64,000 bases of DNA from Symsagittifera roscoffensis (GCF_963678635.1 NC_087066.1:13004517-13068516); one strand, 5' to 3'. Counted from the first letter of the stretch, positions 37,901 to 46,798 are shown. Program-made: numbers and translations. Notes: generated by a model not told the origin, from the sequence alone.

Positions 37901-40677
37901 ATTAACAAATAGGGAGTGCATGACCAAGGTTTCGACTGAACATGACCTATGTTTTGATTTCCTTGGCCAAAATGGGATATATTTTGACTCTGTGTTCGAT
38001 TTAAACTCGCATTAGGAGGCCAAACTGAGCAGTTTATGAATTGTTAGCGGATTCCTCATCAGTTTTGTCGCAAAACACGCAATATTGCTTTTTTTTGATT
38101 TTTTCTGATGTTTTTGCTTCCACGATCAAATAGTTAAAACACTGTATTGCTGAAAATTGCTCCAAAGATAGCCGATTTTTCGGAATTTGCAACAAAGTTT
38201 GCAGAATCCGCAACAATTTGTAGAATTCACTCACAAATAACATATCATTTGAGTTGCGTAAAATTATGCTGTTCCAGAAAACACAATTGTAACGGAATCT
38301 TCAAATTGTAAGCAAAATCCGTAGCGAGAGTTCTAACAGTTTAATCTCATTTGCTGCCTACAATTCTATCTCATTTACTGACATCAGTTCAACCCAGGTT
38401 ATTTCAATCTCAATCACTGCCAATGATTCAATCTCCTTAACTGAAAACAGCTTAATCCAGCTAAAATCTACCAGCTAAATCTCCAACACTGAAAGAACGA
38501 GCTCCGAAAGAATGAACACACTTCACCTCGGCAACCTCAAATACTGGGACAAAGAAAACCAACTGAAATAAGCGTAAACAAATTTCGTTTCCGTTTGGCC
38601 ATCATCGTATCAATTTCAACTTAGTATTATCCAAGGTTTTTAATCTATTCCGAATTTACTCCCGAGCTTCAATTTGAATTAAAAGATAAGAACTTGAAGA
38701 TACAGTTTCAAATGATAAATTAATATGCTGATAAAGCTACATATTTAGGTGGGCTCATAGAGAATAACAGAATCTTTAGGTCAAAAAGGTCAATCATATA
38801 CACATTTCCAAAACAAAACCAAAACTCGCTAATCCCTGATAACGATTTTTCTCATTCAAGTTTATGATGTGTTTCTCAAATAACGATATTTATCAGAAAT
38901 ACCAAAAGTGTACCACACAATTTTATCTTAAAAGAATTAAGATTTAATCGTGAATTTTGCTGACAATGGTCAAGTCATTTTTTAAAATTCCCAATGTTAT
39001 AGGAAAATTATTCTAGCTCTAGTTTTTAACTGATCATACGCAAGAACTGGTTTAGTTCAATTTATTAAACAAACTTGTGGAATTTGCTTGCTGCGAATTT
39101 CGCGTCTTCTACTTACATTTGCGGAAATCACTCACATTTTGAGGCATCCATTTAGTTGCGTAATTCAGAACCACTACTTTTTCTTTTTTCGCTTGTAGCT
39201 GAATCCGCAACAAAACATATGGCCCACAAAGCTTACGTTACAGATATTTCTACGCGGAATCTACGGAAGTTTTGTAAATGGAGTGCGCTTACTTTTTGGA
39301 AAGTGTTCAGAGACTTGACTCTAGATTCCACTGATCTGGATACACCAAATTTTGTCCCTATCCGAGGCACAGTTTGAATCCGTTATGTGTTTTTTTAATT
39401 CGAATTTCCCGACGCAAAAAGTCTTCTTGCTCGTCTTACAATATCTAAACATAAGTCGAGTACTTCGGCGAGAAAAGGAGGTGTTCGCCATTCCCTGTAA
39501 TTTCGGTTCAGATTTTCGGCAAGATAAAAAAACATTGGTTGTAAACGAACACGACAAACATAAAATAGAAAAATATTTCATACATTGATTCTTACATTGC
39601 TTTTATAATATGTGGCTAATAAAAATTTAATTTTTTCATCAAAATTTTTGCATTTAAGGCAGCATGACTATAATGTTCAATTTTTTGTGTGAAATGTTTG
39701 TGGAAATAGTTTAGTTTTTGTGGTACTTATCGTTGTTTAAAAATTATTGCTGGAAATTGTCTCTTCCATAAGTAATTTGGAGCTACAACGAAAAGAGTTT
39801 TTCAAAATTACAAGCTTTCAGAATATTTTTTACTCTATACTTTTGGGCATGCTACTTAAAAAAACTGCTTAGAAGCAGTGTTTGATGTCAATTTATCGTG
39901 ATGAGCAAGCTCACATGAGCTTAGTGCTTCTTTAAAACAAATGACCACCCATAAGATCCAATTGACTTTTTGTTCAATCTTGTTGAGATTCATTGAAGAA
40001 AACATAACTATTTTTCTTTAGAATTTTTTTTTCAAATTTTGGGAAGTATTTTGATGTATTTGATGATCGAGACGTTTGACACAGAAAGATTTTAAAACTA
40101 GCCACCATATAGTAAATCAATTTAACAGCCTGCCCTTAAAACGCTCTATGTGAATGTTAACTTAGTCCACTTGGTCTAATGAAGTTATCTCTGTTAAACT
40201 GAACAATTTTTTTATAGTAAGCCTCAGAAAAAAAAAACAATTTTTATACTAACTAATATTGTTTCATTTCAGAGAAAGGACGCTGCTAAGACCGTTGTTC
40301 ACACAGAAGACGACCTTGATAAATCCATGCGCGACATAGTGTCATCACAAAACATCAAAGCCACCTTAGAGGGCGCGGTACGAATAGACTCGGAACCCAC
40401 GATACTCAATTCAGATGATCGAAAATGTGGCAATAACGGAGCTTCATCTACATTCAAACCTCACAATGGATTCCAAAAGCTGAAACCCAGCGAACCGAAG
40501 AAACAAGCGACGGGAATGAGAGCCCTAAAGGATAAATGCAAGGAGAGTTTTACTGAGAGAAACGCTGACGACGTTTCCAAAATCATTTTCCCGACTACGT
40601 TTATTTTCTGGAACTTGATTTATTTCGGTATGAGTTTCCATTTTGCAAACAGATTTAATTTTGATAATTCTTCGTAA
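1546..40677 (+). CDS. Cys-loop ligand-gated anion channel, C-terminal 533 residues, six exons
   Basis: A pentameric receptor subunit of the GABA-A/glycine/GluCl class, acting in the plasma membrane as a ligand-gated chloride channel. Exons: 1546-1906, 2393-2539, 5053-5199, 33684-33891, 35208-35541, 40273-40677. The total is 1602 nt with every junction in phase and a TAA at the end. In the partial protein I see the WKDARL and WSPDLFF signatures, a 15-residue Cys loop (C149-C163), ESY (169-170), TM1 (about 234-259), TM2 with a VPAR start (264-283), TM3 (about 297-320), a loop of about 175 residues, and TM4 (about 502-523). The PAR motif, with no Glu before TM2, indicates anion selectivity in this family. 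There is no second loop-C cysteine pair, which argues against the glycine and GluCl types. The ligand cannot be assigned. The signal peptide and first strands lie in unseen upstream exons. Confidence 0.93.
1907..2392 (+). other. Receptor intron 1 (486 bp)
   Basis: GT-AG intron. It contains a GC-rich perfect hairpin at 2034-2082 and a partial third copy of the hairpin sequence just after it. The open frames across it are chance. Confidence 0.8.
2034..2082. repeat. Perfect 23-bp hairpin with 3-nt loop
   Basis: Arms 2034-2056 and 2060-2082 are exact reverse complements (start GTAGGCCGGTGG) around CAA. Part of the arm recurs directly at about 2109-2126 (CTGACCGTTCAAAACGG). It is GC-rich in an AT-rich intron, so it may be a foreign insertion or a microRNA-like hairpin. 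Confidence 0.9.
2393..2539 (+). CDS. Receptor exon B: Cys loop
   Basis: The acceptor is CATTAG ending at 2392 and the donor is AGCT|GTGAGT at 2540. The first two bases complete a Gly codon begun in exon A. It encodes YLNGDVFRSMRL and the disulphide loop CKMDLTLFPMDVQVC, the family hallmark with exactly 13 residues between the cysteines. The last base plus AT of exon C makes Tyr, restoring the canonical ESY. Confidence 0.95.
2540..5052 (+). other. Receptor intron 2 (2.5 kb)
   Basis: GT-AG intron, AT-rich. At 4160-4330 there are short repeats built on AATCGATT and AAATCAATTT, related in style to the elements ending at 9479 and starting at 24210. I see no coding signal apart from chance frames. 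Confidence 0.75.
5053..5199 (+). CDS. Receptor exon C: loop F to loop C region
   Basis: The acceptor is TTATTCTAG ending at 5052 and the donor is TTTCA|GTCAGT at 5200. Of the nearby GT sites this is the only one I found that keeps phase with exon D (A plus AC gives Asn). It encodes the last extracellular strands, including SLDVNISW and a loop-C stretch with adjacent Tyr and Trp, and has no cysteine pair. Confidence 0.88.
5560..5960 (+). repeat. Diverged copy of hairpin-ended repeat family
   Basis: It shares with the 13-16 kb copies the ordered blocks TTGTCCTGA, GTTATGGGGGTTTAAAGATT, AAGCGGAGATTTAAT and GCGTGTGGGGG. It is strongly diverged and lacks the family 3' end. Confidence 0.6.
6340..7325 (+). 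repeat. Diverged, interrupted copies of the same repeat family
   Basis: The start blocks (GTAATATTTGTGCTCGGG, then CCAGACAAA) appear at about 6375-6415. A second degraded start block lies at about 6750. The family 3' end (GGGCAGTCGCAACATTCAGG, then CGAGCAGTCTTGTTTT) lies at 7275-7323. A microsatellite interrupts the body. Confidence 0.5.
7027..7118. repeat. (TAA)n / TAATAATCA microsatellite
   Basis: About 90 bp of TAA units with regular ATC substitutions. The long Ile/Met frame over it on the other strand is an artefact of this repeat. Confidence 0.95.
7926..8732. repeat. Direct duplication, copy 1
   Basis: About 800 bp that match 9542-10275 in the same order and orientation, starting at AACTCAGAGCAAGATTTTTC and ending at AAGAGTGGAGTTGTA. 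By eye the identity is about 80%, with indels. Its nature is unknown, probably an old non-autonomous element. Confidence 0.75.
9200..9479. repeat. Element end of CCCGCACTG type
   Basis: AATCGATTTAAAT-rich sequence ending CCATTTTTGTCAGTGCGGG followed by TA. This is the mirror image of the end at 24210, which is preceded by TA. It looks like one terminus of a small DNA transposon with a TA target. The other end was not identified. Confidence 0.45.
9542..10275. repeat. Direct duplication, copy 2
   Basis: Second copy of the segment at 7926-8732, offset about 1.6 kb, with the CCCGCACTG-type element end between the two copies. Confidence 0.75.
10650..13160 (-). pseudogene. Degraded LINE (Jockey/CR1-like) retrotransposon
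   Basis: Translating the - strand with frame changes shows, in order: RDGG followed by ACFV near 12.9 kb and CGDFN-like residues near 12.7 kb (the apurinic endonuclease domain), LFDTVDH followed by LLTKLARF near 11.5 kb (reverse transcriptase palm entry), and HIDHVCKTL with FNGVIYRARLLFSKAS at 11174-11090 (RT C-terminal region). Many stops and shifts make it inactive. The clade assignment is by motif style only. Confidence 0.7.
13158..13393. repeat. Duplicated 235-bp segment, copy 1
   Basis: Nearly identical to 14416-14641 (starts CTCCCCATACAAA, includes GATCACTCGTCTACTATCTT). It lies at the 5' edge of the LINE remnant and was copied into the repeat cluster downstream. Confidence 0.9.
13405..16652 (+). 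repeat. Nested cluster of hairpin-ended non-autonomous elements
   Basis: Module a runs from TTGTTCCGACTTTCGATACG to GAGCAGTCTTGTTT; starts are visible at about 14770 and 15216, and complete 3' ends at about 13829, 15755 and 16645. Module b (CTAGAGATATATTC... to ...AGGCAGTCGGAACATTCAG) lies at about 13830-14250 and 15755-16175. Segment 13420-14411 is nearly identical to 15342-16338. The first is cut at 14411, where a second copy of 13158-13393 begins. The 5' end carries the hairpin TTTCG-ATA-CGAAA and the 3' end CAGGGC-TTC-GCCCTG, and GTTCCGACT/AGTCGGAAC form subterminal inverted repeats. No transposase is seen. The Helentron (HINE) type is one candidate class. Confidence 0.8.
14416..14641. 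repeat. Duplicated 235-bp segment, copy 2
   Basis: Copy of 13158-13393. It joins the truncated module a at 14411 with a few bases of shared sequence (AACTC/CTCC). Confidence 0.9.
18708..19340. repeat. Partial DNA-transposon-like repeat, TACAGTGCTGATTTAAATT end
   Basis: The TACAGTGCTGATTTAAAT end is also found, reversed, at 45434-45416. Internal inverted segments around GTAGCCCAACGAACAACG (about 18987) and TTTTGTTGGGCTACATAAGA (about 19149) give a partly palindromic body. The ...TTGTTGGGCT block also recurs near 45030. TA at the end suggests a TA target site. Confidence 0.45.
20750..21340. repeat. Diverged tandem duplication, unit 1
   Basis: Matches 21640-22080 in order (TTTACACTTGAACCATTGTT, CATGCGCAAGCAACGA, CAGCAACCAGAAATTTCGAA). 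Unit length is about 0.9 kb. A 103-codon frame inside it (21027-21338) is closed by stops or shifts in the other unit. Confidence 0.6.
21640..22080. repeat. Diverged tandem duplication, unit 2
   Basis: Second unit of the duplication at 20750-21340, diverged and with broken frames. Confidence 0.6.
22373..22487 (+). repeat. 57-bp tandem repeat, two units
   Basis: Two units beginning CCCAGATTATAAGTTGATTG, 57 bp each. The length is a multiple of three, so both are open in one frame (units begin LPDYKLIEK). There is no recognised protein around it. Confidence 0.7.
24210..24430. repeat. Element end of CCCGCACTG type
   Basis: TA then CCCGCACTGACAAAAATGG, followed by repeats of AATCGATTTAAATTGAT style. 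It is the mirror of the end at 9479. The far end is not found. Confidence 0.45.
24990..26090 (-). pseudogene. Degraded LINE reverse transcriptase
   Basis: The - strand translation with frame changes shows DLSKLLSSMSHGVYLEKMKC (about 25930), SISYGLQKVSVLEPLVFFLH (about 25780, the GVPQGS...GPLLF block) and QFADDTSIF (about 25690, the catalytic FADD motif). These are followed by a diverged C-terminal region to about 25030. Several stops are present. It is a different copy from the one at 10.6-13.2 kb. Confidence 0.75.
26920..27400 (-). pseudogene. LINE RT C-terminal fragment
   Basis: A - strand frame with INKDEIMFMERRKTCNDLLF near 27380, then HALICCLMQKTF near 27220, in the order found after the catalytic motif of LINE reverse transcriptases. 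A 120-codon frame (27282-26920) covers the end. The fragment is isolated and I see no intact domain. Confidence 0.5.
27950..28380. repeat. Degenerate GGATTCCGCAAA-type repeats
   Basis: Many imperfect copies of a phrase like GATTCCGCAAA or TTCTGCAAAA at irregular spacing. The same phrase recurs at 38040-38340 and 39060-39380. Confidence 0.4.
31560..31780 (+). repeat. Very diverged copy of the hairpin-ended repeat body
   Basis: Ordered weak matches: CTATTTTGACCAAACTGGGA, GCGGGATATA, AAGCGTAAGCGG and GCGTACGGGGAATGA, in the same order as the 13-16 kb copies. Confidence 0.4.
32262..32330 (+). repeat. Diverged 3' end of the hairpin-ended family
   Basis: GGGCAGTCGAAACATTTAGG followed by GCTTTGCGC resembles the family end, but the final block is lost. 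A reverse-strand start block (TAGCAAATATTTGTCTGG) lies at about 33085. Confidence 0.45.
33132..33400 (+). repeat. hAT-like non-autonomous fragment
   Basis: It begins CAGAGGCGGATTTAGGA, close to the ends of many hAT-type elements (CAGGGGCGGAT...AGGA). The body shares with 44460-44700 the phrase GCTCGGAAAATC followed by AATTGG...GGTC. No 8-bp target duplication was found. Confidence 0.45.
33684..33891 (+). CDS. Receptor exon D: TM1 and TM2 (pore)
   Basis: The acceptor is TTGTTGTTTCAG ending at 33683 and the donor is AATCA|GTAAGA at 33892. It encodes the end of the extracellular domain (YPYVTLCLTIEL), TM1 (LPSISLVVLSWVGFWID) and TM2 from VPAR. Pore positions read 0' Arg, 2' Ser, 6' Thr, 9' Leu and 13' Thr. 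The 10'-12' stretch is Ala-Gln-Ile rather than the usual Thr-Met-Thr/Ser. The short TM1-TM2 loop DKRAVPAR matches GABA rho-like subunits best. Confidence 0.96.
34063..35067. mobile_element. 1005-bp MITE with 27-bp perfect terminal inverted repeats
   Basis: The ends 34063-34089 and 35041-35067 are exact inverted copies beginning CCCGCACCGGAGTTCCATGG. Flanks are TT on both sides, a possible 2-bp target duplication. Inside are dense imperfect repeats of AATCGATTATAATCCATT on both sides of a G-run block (34501-34711). There is no transposase frame. The first bases resemble the CCCGCACTG ends at 9479 and 24210, so these may be one superfamily. Confidence 0.9.
34501..34711 (+). repeat. G-run minisatellite
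   Basis: About seven imperfect units of GGTAAACTGG followed by runs of 5-14 G. The runs lie on the sense strand of the receptor gene, so they would be present in its pre-mRNA and could form G-quadruplexes. Confidence 0.85.
35208..35541 (+). CDS. Receptor exon E: TM3 and first half of the intracellular loop
   Basis: The acceptor is TTTCATTTAG ending at 35207 and the donor is CAGATG|GTAATT at 35542. It encodes DLKLVDLYLIVNFFYVFASL (the TM3 start typical of the family), then an intracellular loop with an Asn run, basic patches (GLIRPKKMSKG) and a Gly-rich stretch. It is GC-richer than its surroundings. It ends in phase 0. Confidence 0.94.
35542..40272 (+). other. Receptor intron 5 (4.7 kb)
   Basis: GT-AG intron. 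It holds the TCGAC-type degenerate repeat (36930-37560), GGATTCCGCAAA-type repeats (38040-38340 and 39060-39380) and, near 36000-36110, a fragment of the CGACCC...GGTCG family also seen at 44.3 kb. No coding exon is recognised. Confidence 0.75.
36930..37560. repeat. Degenerate TTTCGACTTTCTCGACC repeats
   Basis: Many imperfect copies of TTTCGACTTTNTCGACC, spaced about 20-45 bp, with weaker copies at 37920-38010. A diverged minisatellite. Confidence 0.7.
40273..40677 (+). CDS. Receptor exon F: end of loop, TM4 and stop
   Basis: The acceptor is TTTCATTTCAG ending at 40272, with phase 0 in. It encodes about 100 loop residues, then SKIIFPTTFIFWNLIYFGM, a typical TM4, and a 14-residue tail ending in TAA at 40675-40677. 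The TM3-TM4 loop totals about 175 residues and has no recognised domain. I see no AATAAA close to the stop; one lies at about 41415. Confidence 0.94.
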   Translation, partial: RKDAAKTVVHTEDDLDKSMRDIVSSQNIKATLEGAVRIDSEPTILNSDDRKCGNNGASSTFKPHNGFQKLKPSEPKKQATGMRALKDKCKESFTERNADDVSKIIFPTTFIFWNLIYFGMSFHFANRFNFDNSS

Positions 40678-41419
40678 AAGGTGCAAGTAATGATTTTATA
40701 TCACACTGAGTAATATGAGTTAGTACTGATAATAGATTGTTGCAATATATATTTGACAAAAAAAATTGATTGTCGAGGTTTTCAGCGTGTTTTGGCTTTG
40801 GTCTCAAAATGATAGCAAAAATATTTAGGTTATTAAAATGAATATCGAACATAAGAAGGAAAGTAAGTTGCTGCGTGAATACCACAGAATGTCTGAACAC
40901 CATCGTTAAAGAAGAGAAACTCAAGCATGAACAAAAACCGAAAAGCAAAGTGAAAAACTTCGTTTTGTATCAACAAAAGTTTTCTTTCTTACTTTCAGTT
41001 AAAGGCGATTGATTTGGATAAAAACTACAGTTCAAGAAAAACTACACCCTTACAAAATAACGTTAAAAGTGCAGTAGAAGTAATTTGATTATCATTGAAT
41101 TGGGTTCAGCGCCATCAAATTTCGTCAAACTTCGTCTGGAAATCTGAAAATTTCAGACCAATTTTTAACGACACAGGACAATTTTTTGAAACCACGCTTT
41201 TGGAACAGAAACCAAAAGACTTTAGAAAAGGTTTTGAGCGATATCACACTTGACGAGTTTTTATTGAGGTAGGCAAACAACACACCGAAGAAAGAAAAAA
41301 CCCACCCTACGCTATAGTTAATTCCCACCCCCTAACATTTACTCGAAAAGACAAGACTGCTAGCAGCAGGACTAAGCTCTGATTATTTCAACTGTCTCCT
41401 GTAACCTAGTTTTCAATAA

Positions 41420-42910
41420 AATTACTTCTATAGAAATAGTTTTTGATATATTCTGCCTTTAGAAAATAAAGTTTGTTTAATTGTCAAAATATTTTAAATT
41501 AATGCCAATTATTTTCTGAAAATTTTTCCCCAACGCGCTTTGATTAAGTAGAAAAATATGCAATCATTAGCGTTTAGCAAGGTATTATTCAGCCTAGGTA
41601 GTTTGCTTCAAATCAGTTTCAACCAATTTATGAGCCGGATTGAATCGCCGTCTTAGCATAAGTAGAATATATCTCTAGAATTTTTAGATTAAACAAGACT
41701 GCTCGTATCAGGGCGAAGCCCTGAATGTTCCGACTGCCTTAACTTCTATGGAGCAGTAATGACATGAAAAATTGAACATATAATAAAAATGGAACGAATT
41801 TTTTTTTAATTGAGATTTTTTGTAGAAACCATCCCCCCACACGCCATATAAAGTACAAAAAGATCGATTTAGCTCCTTGTAACAAATAAATTATGGCATG
41901 TCAGCTTATTTGCCATAATTGATTTGTTACAAGGAGCTAAATATATCTTCTTGTACTTTATGGCGTGTAGGGGATGATTTTCATTTTAAAATTTCAAATC
42001 TAAGGGCGCACTCCGAAACAACGTGATTTTTTTCTCAAAAAATCAAAAAAAAAACGTCAAAATTTCTTGAAAACTTCCCCCTCTCGACAAAATGCTAGAG
42101 GGATTTCGTAAAGTTATGGGGGCTGAAAGATTGCCATTTTGGCCAATTTGGGACAATTAACGCGCGATATATTACGCGCTTTTAACTCGTAAGCGGAGAT
42201 ATAATCCGTCTTAGAAATCGTTTCAAATTGGTTGAAAAAAAAAGTTTTTTGTTTAAATGATTTGTTACTAGGAAGTTTTTTTTATCACTTTGTACTTCAT
42301 ATGGCGTGTGGGGGGATGGTTTCTACAAAAAATCTCATTTAAAAAAAATCCTTCTGTTTTTATTATATATTCAATTTTTTCATGTCATTACTGCTCCATA
42401 GAAATTAAGGCAGTCGGAACATTCAGGGCTTCGCCTTGATACGAGCAGTCTTGTTTAATCTAAAAATTCTAGAGATATATTCTACTTATGCTAAGACGGC
42501 GATTCAATCCGGCTCATAAATGGGTTGAAACTGACTTGAAGCAAACTACCTGGGCTGAATAATACCTTGCTAAACGCTAATGATTGCATATTTTTCTACT
42601 TAATCAAAGCGCGTTGGGGAAAAATTTTCAGAAAAATAATTGGCATTAATTTAAAATATTTTGACAATTAAACAAACTTTATTTTCTTAAGGCAGATTAT
42701 ATCAAAAACTATTTCTCCTAATAAGGCAATTTCAAATATATCAAATATCATCAGGCAGAATATATCAAAAACTATTTCTCCTAATAAGGCAATTTCAAAA
42801 TTTAGAATTTTTTTTTAACTTTTAGTTTTCATTGTTATTACTGCTCCATAAAATCTTAAGAGACAGTCGGAACATTCAGGGCTTCGCCTTGATACGAGCA
42901 ATCTTGTTTA
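41420..42910. repeat. Head-to-head copies of the hairpin-ended family (large fold-back)
   Basis: 41430-41850 carries modules b and a on the - strand (AAACAAGACTGCTCGTATCA at 41690). 41910-42910 carries the same modules on the + strand, with 3' ends at about 42455 and 42910. The centre is a near-perfect inverted repeat at 41868-41945 (TAGCTCCTTGTAACAAAT and its complement). The right arm has an extra piece of about 340 bp. Confidence 0.8.
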
Positions 42911-43244
42911 ATTTTGAATCGAATATGAATAAGTTTTTTTTCAACCGAACTCAGTTTCAAATCGATCCAAATTGATAAACTATGTTGGATCGTTTTAGGC
43001 GTCTAAAAAATAAATTTATATCAATTTGGATGGATTTTAATAGCCACTTAAGTCCATCTGGTTCTCTTCAAAGTCGATTTAATTGGATTTTTTTGGGTTG
43101 TAAATCTTTGTTTTTGCTCCAGAGTTTTAACCATAGTTTGTACTCAAGAAAAATCGCCGCCGTCAGTCAATGAGACGAATGGCTTAAGGCAATTCAGTAG
43201 TTACAGGGCACCTCTTTAAAGTTTTGCTATCTAAGTGAACCCTT

Positions 43245-43266
43245 CCCCCCCCCCCCCCCCCCCCCC
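43245..43266 (+). repeat. Poly-C run (22 C)
   Basis: Uninterrupted homopolymer. Its length may be an assembly artefact. Confidence 0.9.
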
Positions 43267-44340
43267 GCATTGAAAATTGATAATTTAACATAAAATTTTC
43301 AAATGCTTTTCTTGAGATCTGCATTTAGGCAACGAATTTTGTAAAACGGATCAGCAAAAATTGTGATAAACTCAATTTGGAAAGTTATTCACACAAAATT
43401 ATATGTTTTTATATATTATTTTCAGATAAAAATGTCAACACAAAAAATCAACTGAAAAACATGCATTAAATTTTTGTTTATAATTTGTATTAAACCAGTA
43501 AAAAAATGTGAATCAGAGTTGATTTAAATCAATTCGAAATCTCTCAAAAAATAAAGCCAAAAATATGACTATAAACTGATTTAGAATTCAAGTTGTTTCT
43601 ACCCGTTTCGAACTGATATCAATTTAAATCGATTTGAAAGTGATCCAAATCCATTTTAATTGTCTGAATACTTTTTTGAAACTCAAATCAGTCAATTCAT
43701 TTTTGTCAGTGTGATATGACCGGGTATGTGTTGACTTTGAGATTTGCTCAAAATTGAATACTGGCACCCATTTATAGACGCAACATGCATTGTGTCCACT
43801 TTTAAACTTGAGGCATCGTCTCGAGTTCGAATGGAAAAGTTTTTGATTTTTTTGAATGAATTAAATAAATTTCTCGTAGCATTGGAAGAACTTAAAATCT
43901 TTTACATAAATTTTATTCACTGATTCTGAATGTCATCAATTTGAATTTGTGTAAGAAGTGTTAGTTGTTGTCAGATATCTTCATTGCGTGGAGACCGGAT
44001 ATGATCAGATAACCAGATTATAAAACTCTGGTTATAATGTCAATTAAGATAGTTAAAGTAATAAGAAAACATTACTTATATCAAGTTACCAGTGTTAGCG
44101 TTTCTAAATCACTATCTTAACTTCTTGATTATTCGGTAGAAGCAAAAACCAAATTTCAATTCTTGCGGTCAAAATTAGTTCCTTGCCTTATTTTGAGCAC
44201 CATTATTTCGATCATAAATTTGTCAGCCACCCAATCAGCGAGAAAAATGAATTAAGATTTTGGGGATAACTTTATCCGAAACATCACAGGTATGTCACAA
44301 AGGGATTCGACCCCTTGCCGACCCGAAGGGTCCCCCCTTT

Positions 44341-44448
44341 GATACTTTATAAGAAGTCCATTTTTGGCCGACCGAACCTAAAATTTGGCCACGCCTTTAG
44401 AAAAATTTTAGGGTCGGTCGGCCAAAAATGGACTTCTTAAAAAGTATC
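44341..44448. repeat. 44-bp inverted repeat
   Basis: Arms 44341-44384 and 44405-44448 are complementary with two mismatches (AAGAAGTCCATTTTTGGCCG and its complement) and a 20-nt spacer. It lies in a repeat related to 33132-33400. Confidence 0.9.
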
Positions 44449-44459
44449 AATGGGGGAGC

Positions 44460-44713
44460 GCGCGCCAAAAAAACGCAATTTTATGTCAAAATTTTCCAAA
44501 AAGTGCCCAAAAACGGCTTTTGACCTGTTTTTTCAAAAATTTGCTTGCGGCGCAAAAAATTCGGCCAAAACATTTGGCGAAAATTTGGCGTCTTCTTAGT
44601 GCTTTAGGAGAGCTCGGAAAATCAATTTGGTTGACCTAAAGAAAATAGGTCGGCAAAATTTTCGAAAATTTTTGAAAATCCGCCCCCCTTGAGAAAATCC
44701 TAGATCCGCCCTG
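44460..44713 (-). repeat. hAT-like fragment with terminal CAGGGCGGATCTAGGA
   Basis: On the - strand the end at 44713 reads CAGGGCGGATCTAGGATTTT, matching the start at 33132. A third such end is at 46762-46746 (CAGGGGTGGATTTAGAG). The body phrases are shared with 33132-33400. Confidence 0.45.
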
Positions 44714-44999
44714 GTTACGACTGAGCTGATTATAGTAAAGAAAATATTTCATGAGATTAAAAGTCAATTCTATGGTTATTTCAACCGTTTAAGATCCAAA
44801 TCATCATTTTGTACTTTAAACTGAATATACCAAAAAAAAAATTGATGTGGAAACTATATCAAAGAAGCCTTTTACAGACCCCAACAAAAATCTAAGCTAG
44901 TAAGGTTTCCAAAAATTGCGTAGAAGTTTTGTTTTCAGCCAAAGATTTTGATTTTTTTTTATAGTAAAAATGAATTTTCGGTTATCAATCAAAATTATA

Positions 45000-45434
45000 C
45001 AGATTTTGGGAAGTTTTAGGCTCCAAGAACGTTGTTGGGCTGTCTAAGAGACTTCTTTTGATATAACTTTTTCATTTGTTTTTTTTCTGTATTTTCGGTG
45101 TAAATCTTTATTAATTAACAAACCAAATTGACCTAATTTTGGGGTAAAATTTTTATTGAGAATAATTTTGGTGGAATTCTAAGCATCTTTTGTTCTGTTC
45201 AATTTTTGTTCTGTTCATTCTTTATTAATTTAAAAACCCAAATTAGCCCATTTTTGGGGTAATGTTTTTGTTGAGAATTTCGGGGGAAAAATTACAACGT
45301 AATATTTCTGGTGGACTTCTAAGCAACTTTTTTTTGTTCGATTTTGGGACTAATTTTAACCCAATTGAGAAAAAAAAGCGTTTCAACTTCCAAACGTTGT
45401 TCAATGTGCCGATCAATTTAAATCAGCACTGTAC
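45000..45434 (-). repeat. Repeat with TACAGTGCTGATTTAAATT end
   Basis: The - strand end at 45434 matches the + strand end at 18708. The shared internal phrase TTGTTGGGCT lies near 45030. Confidence 0.4.
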
Positions 45435-45669
45435 TTAAGACACAACACTTGAAAAATTCTTTCAGAAACCGCTATTTAAAACGAAAAAGTTTGAGCCGGT
45501 CAGAAAAAGTCTCCGGGCACCAATATTGCGTAACTTTTCATAAGTTGGAACAAAAAACCTTGAGGCTTTGACTTGTTAGCAGAAACTTTTTATTTTCATA
45601 TGGCACCAAAATCTAAATTTTGGTCATAAGCCAAAGTTATTAAAAAACTTTAAAAAGTATTTGGATTAA

Positions 45670-45725
45670 AAAATCATCCCGAGCACAAACGTTCCGTCAT
45701 GTCCCCATAGTCGAAACAACAAAAT
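45670..45725 (-). repeat. Start block of the hairpin-ended family
   Basis: The complement reads GTTTCGACTATGGGGACATG and then CGTTTGTGCTCGGGATGA, a diverged 5' end of the family seen at 14770 and 15216. Confidence 0.5.
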
Positions 45726-46798
45726 GCTAATTTAACTCAGTTGAATACACGAGAGAAACCTTTTGAAGAAATTAGTTTGGAATTGTGTTTCCTTCAAAGA
45801 CATAAGTGTTCCAACGCTCCATAATTCAAAGAGTCCTGTTAATTCAAAGAAACCTGTATAAAATTGTCATTATCACAAAAGAAACAATATTTTCGTGGTA
45901 TTATTGATTGCGTTTTCTTGGTATTATTGACGATTCTAATAAATGTTTTATGAATAAGCCCGGAAAAATCAATAAAACTTTAGTTTTCTGTTTTTCTGCT
46001 CTTGGTTCGATTCTGCTCGTAGATCGTTTTGATAATTGCTCCACCCCTTTGATTTTTTATAAACACAAGGAGTAAGAAGTAGCTATGGTCTAGCTTAGGT
46101 TTTTTCTTACAATTTCATGAGCCTCAAAAAACAAGAGGGGCTTGAGTGAGGCATTAGATAGAAATTCTTTCAGTCCCAAATAAGCTCCAAAAAGTATTTC
46201 ATAATTGGTATGCTACCGATCTGACTTAGGTGTTTTTCATTATACTTAGTTACGCGAATGTTAATCTTTTGTAGAAGCTACACGTCATTCCTCTACCCTA
46301 ATGAAAAACGGCAAAAATTTAGAAAAAACTTTGCAAAGAATGTTACTTTTCACATATTTTTTTCCAGCTGTTGTTACAGCATATTATTCAAAGCAGTATG
46401 TGGTAATCACGCAGTGATGAGATTCTCTTGTTGGAGTTAGTTTTAATTGTATCAGTTTTTACAAAACAGAAAACTTTTTTCGGTGGGTTTTTTTAGCGTC
46501 TTTCAAAGCTGTACACCAAACCCTATCATGTCATACGCTTTAATTGTAAAACGCAGTCCATATTTTTGTGCTTCATTTGCTTTTTGTAAAATTAGCCGAC
46601 TTTTTGGGCTTGCTTAAATGGCAATGTTTTTTTTCTCAAGTACAAAAAGGATCAGTTTAAAGTTTAACCTGTTTCGTAATACTTTGATTTATTACAAGAG
46701 CTAATAGTCTTAGTGATGGGGGAGGGCGTCCACGATATCTTTTCACTCTAAATCCACCCCTGGTCTAAAATTTCGACAAATCAGATTGATAAAAAATG

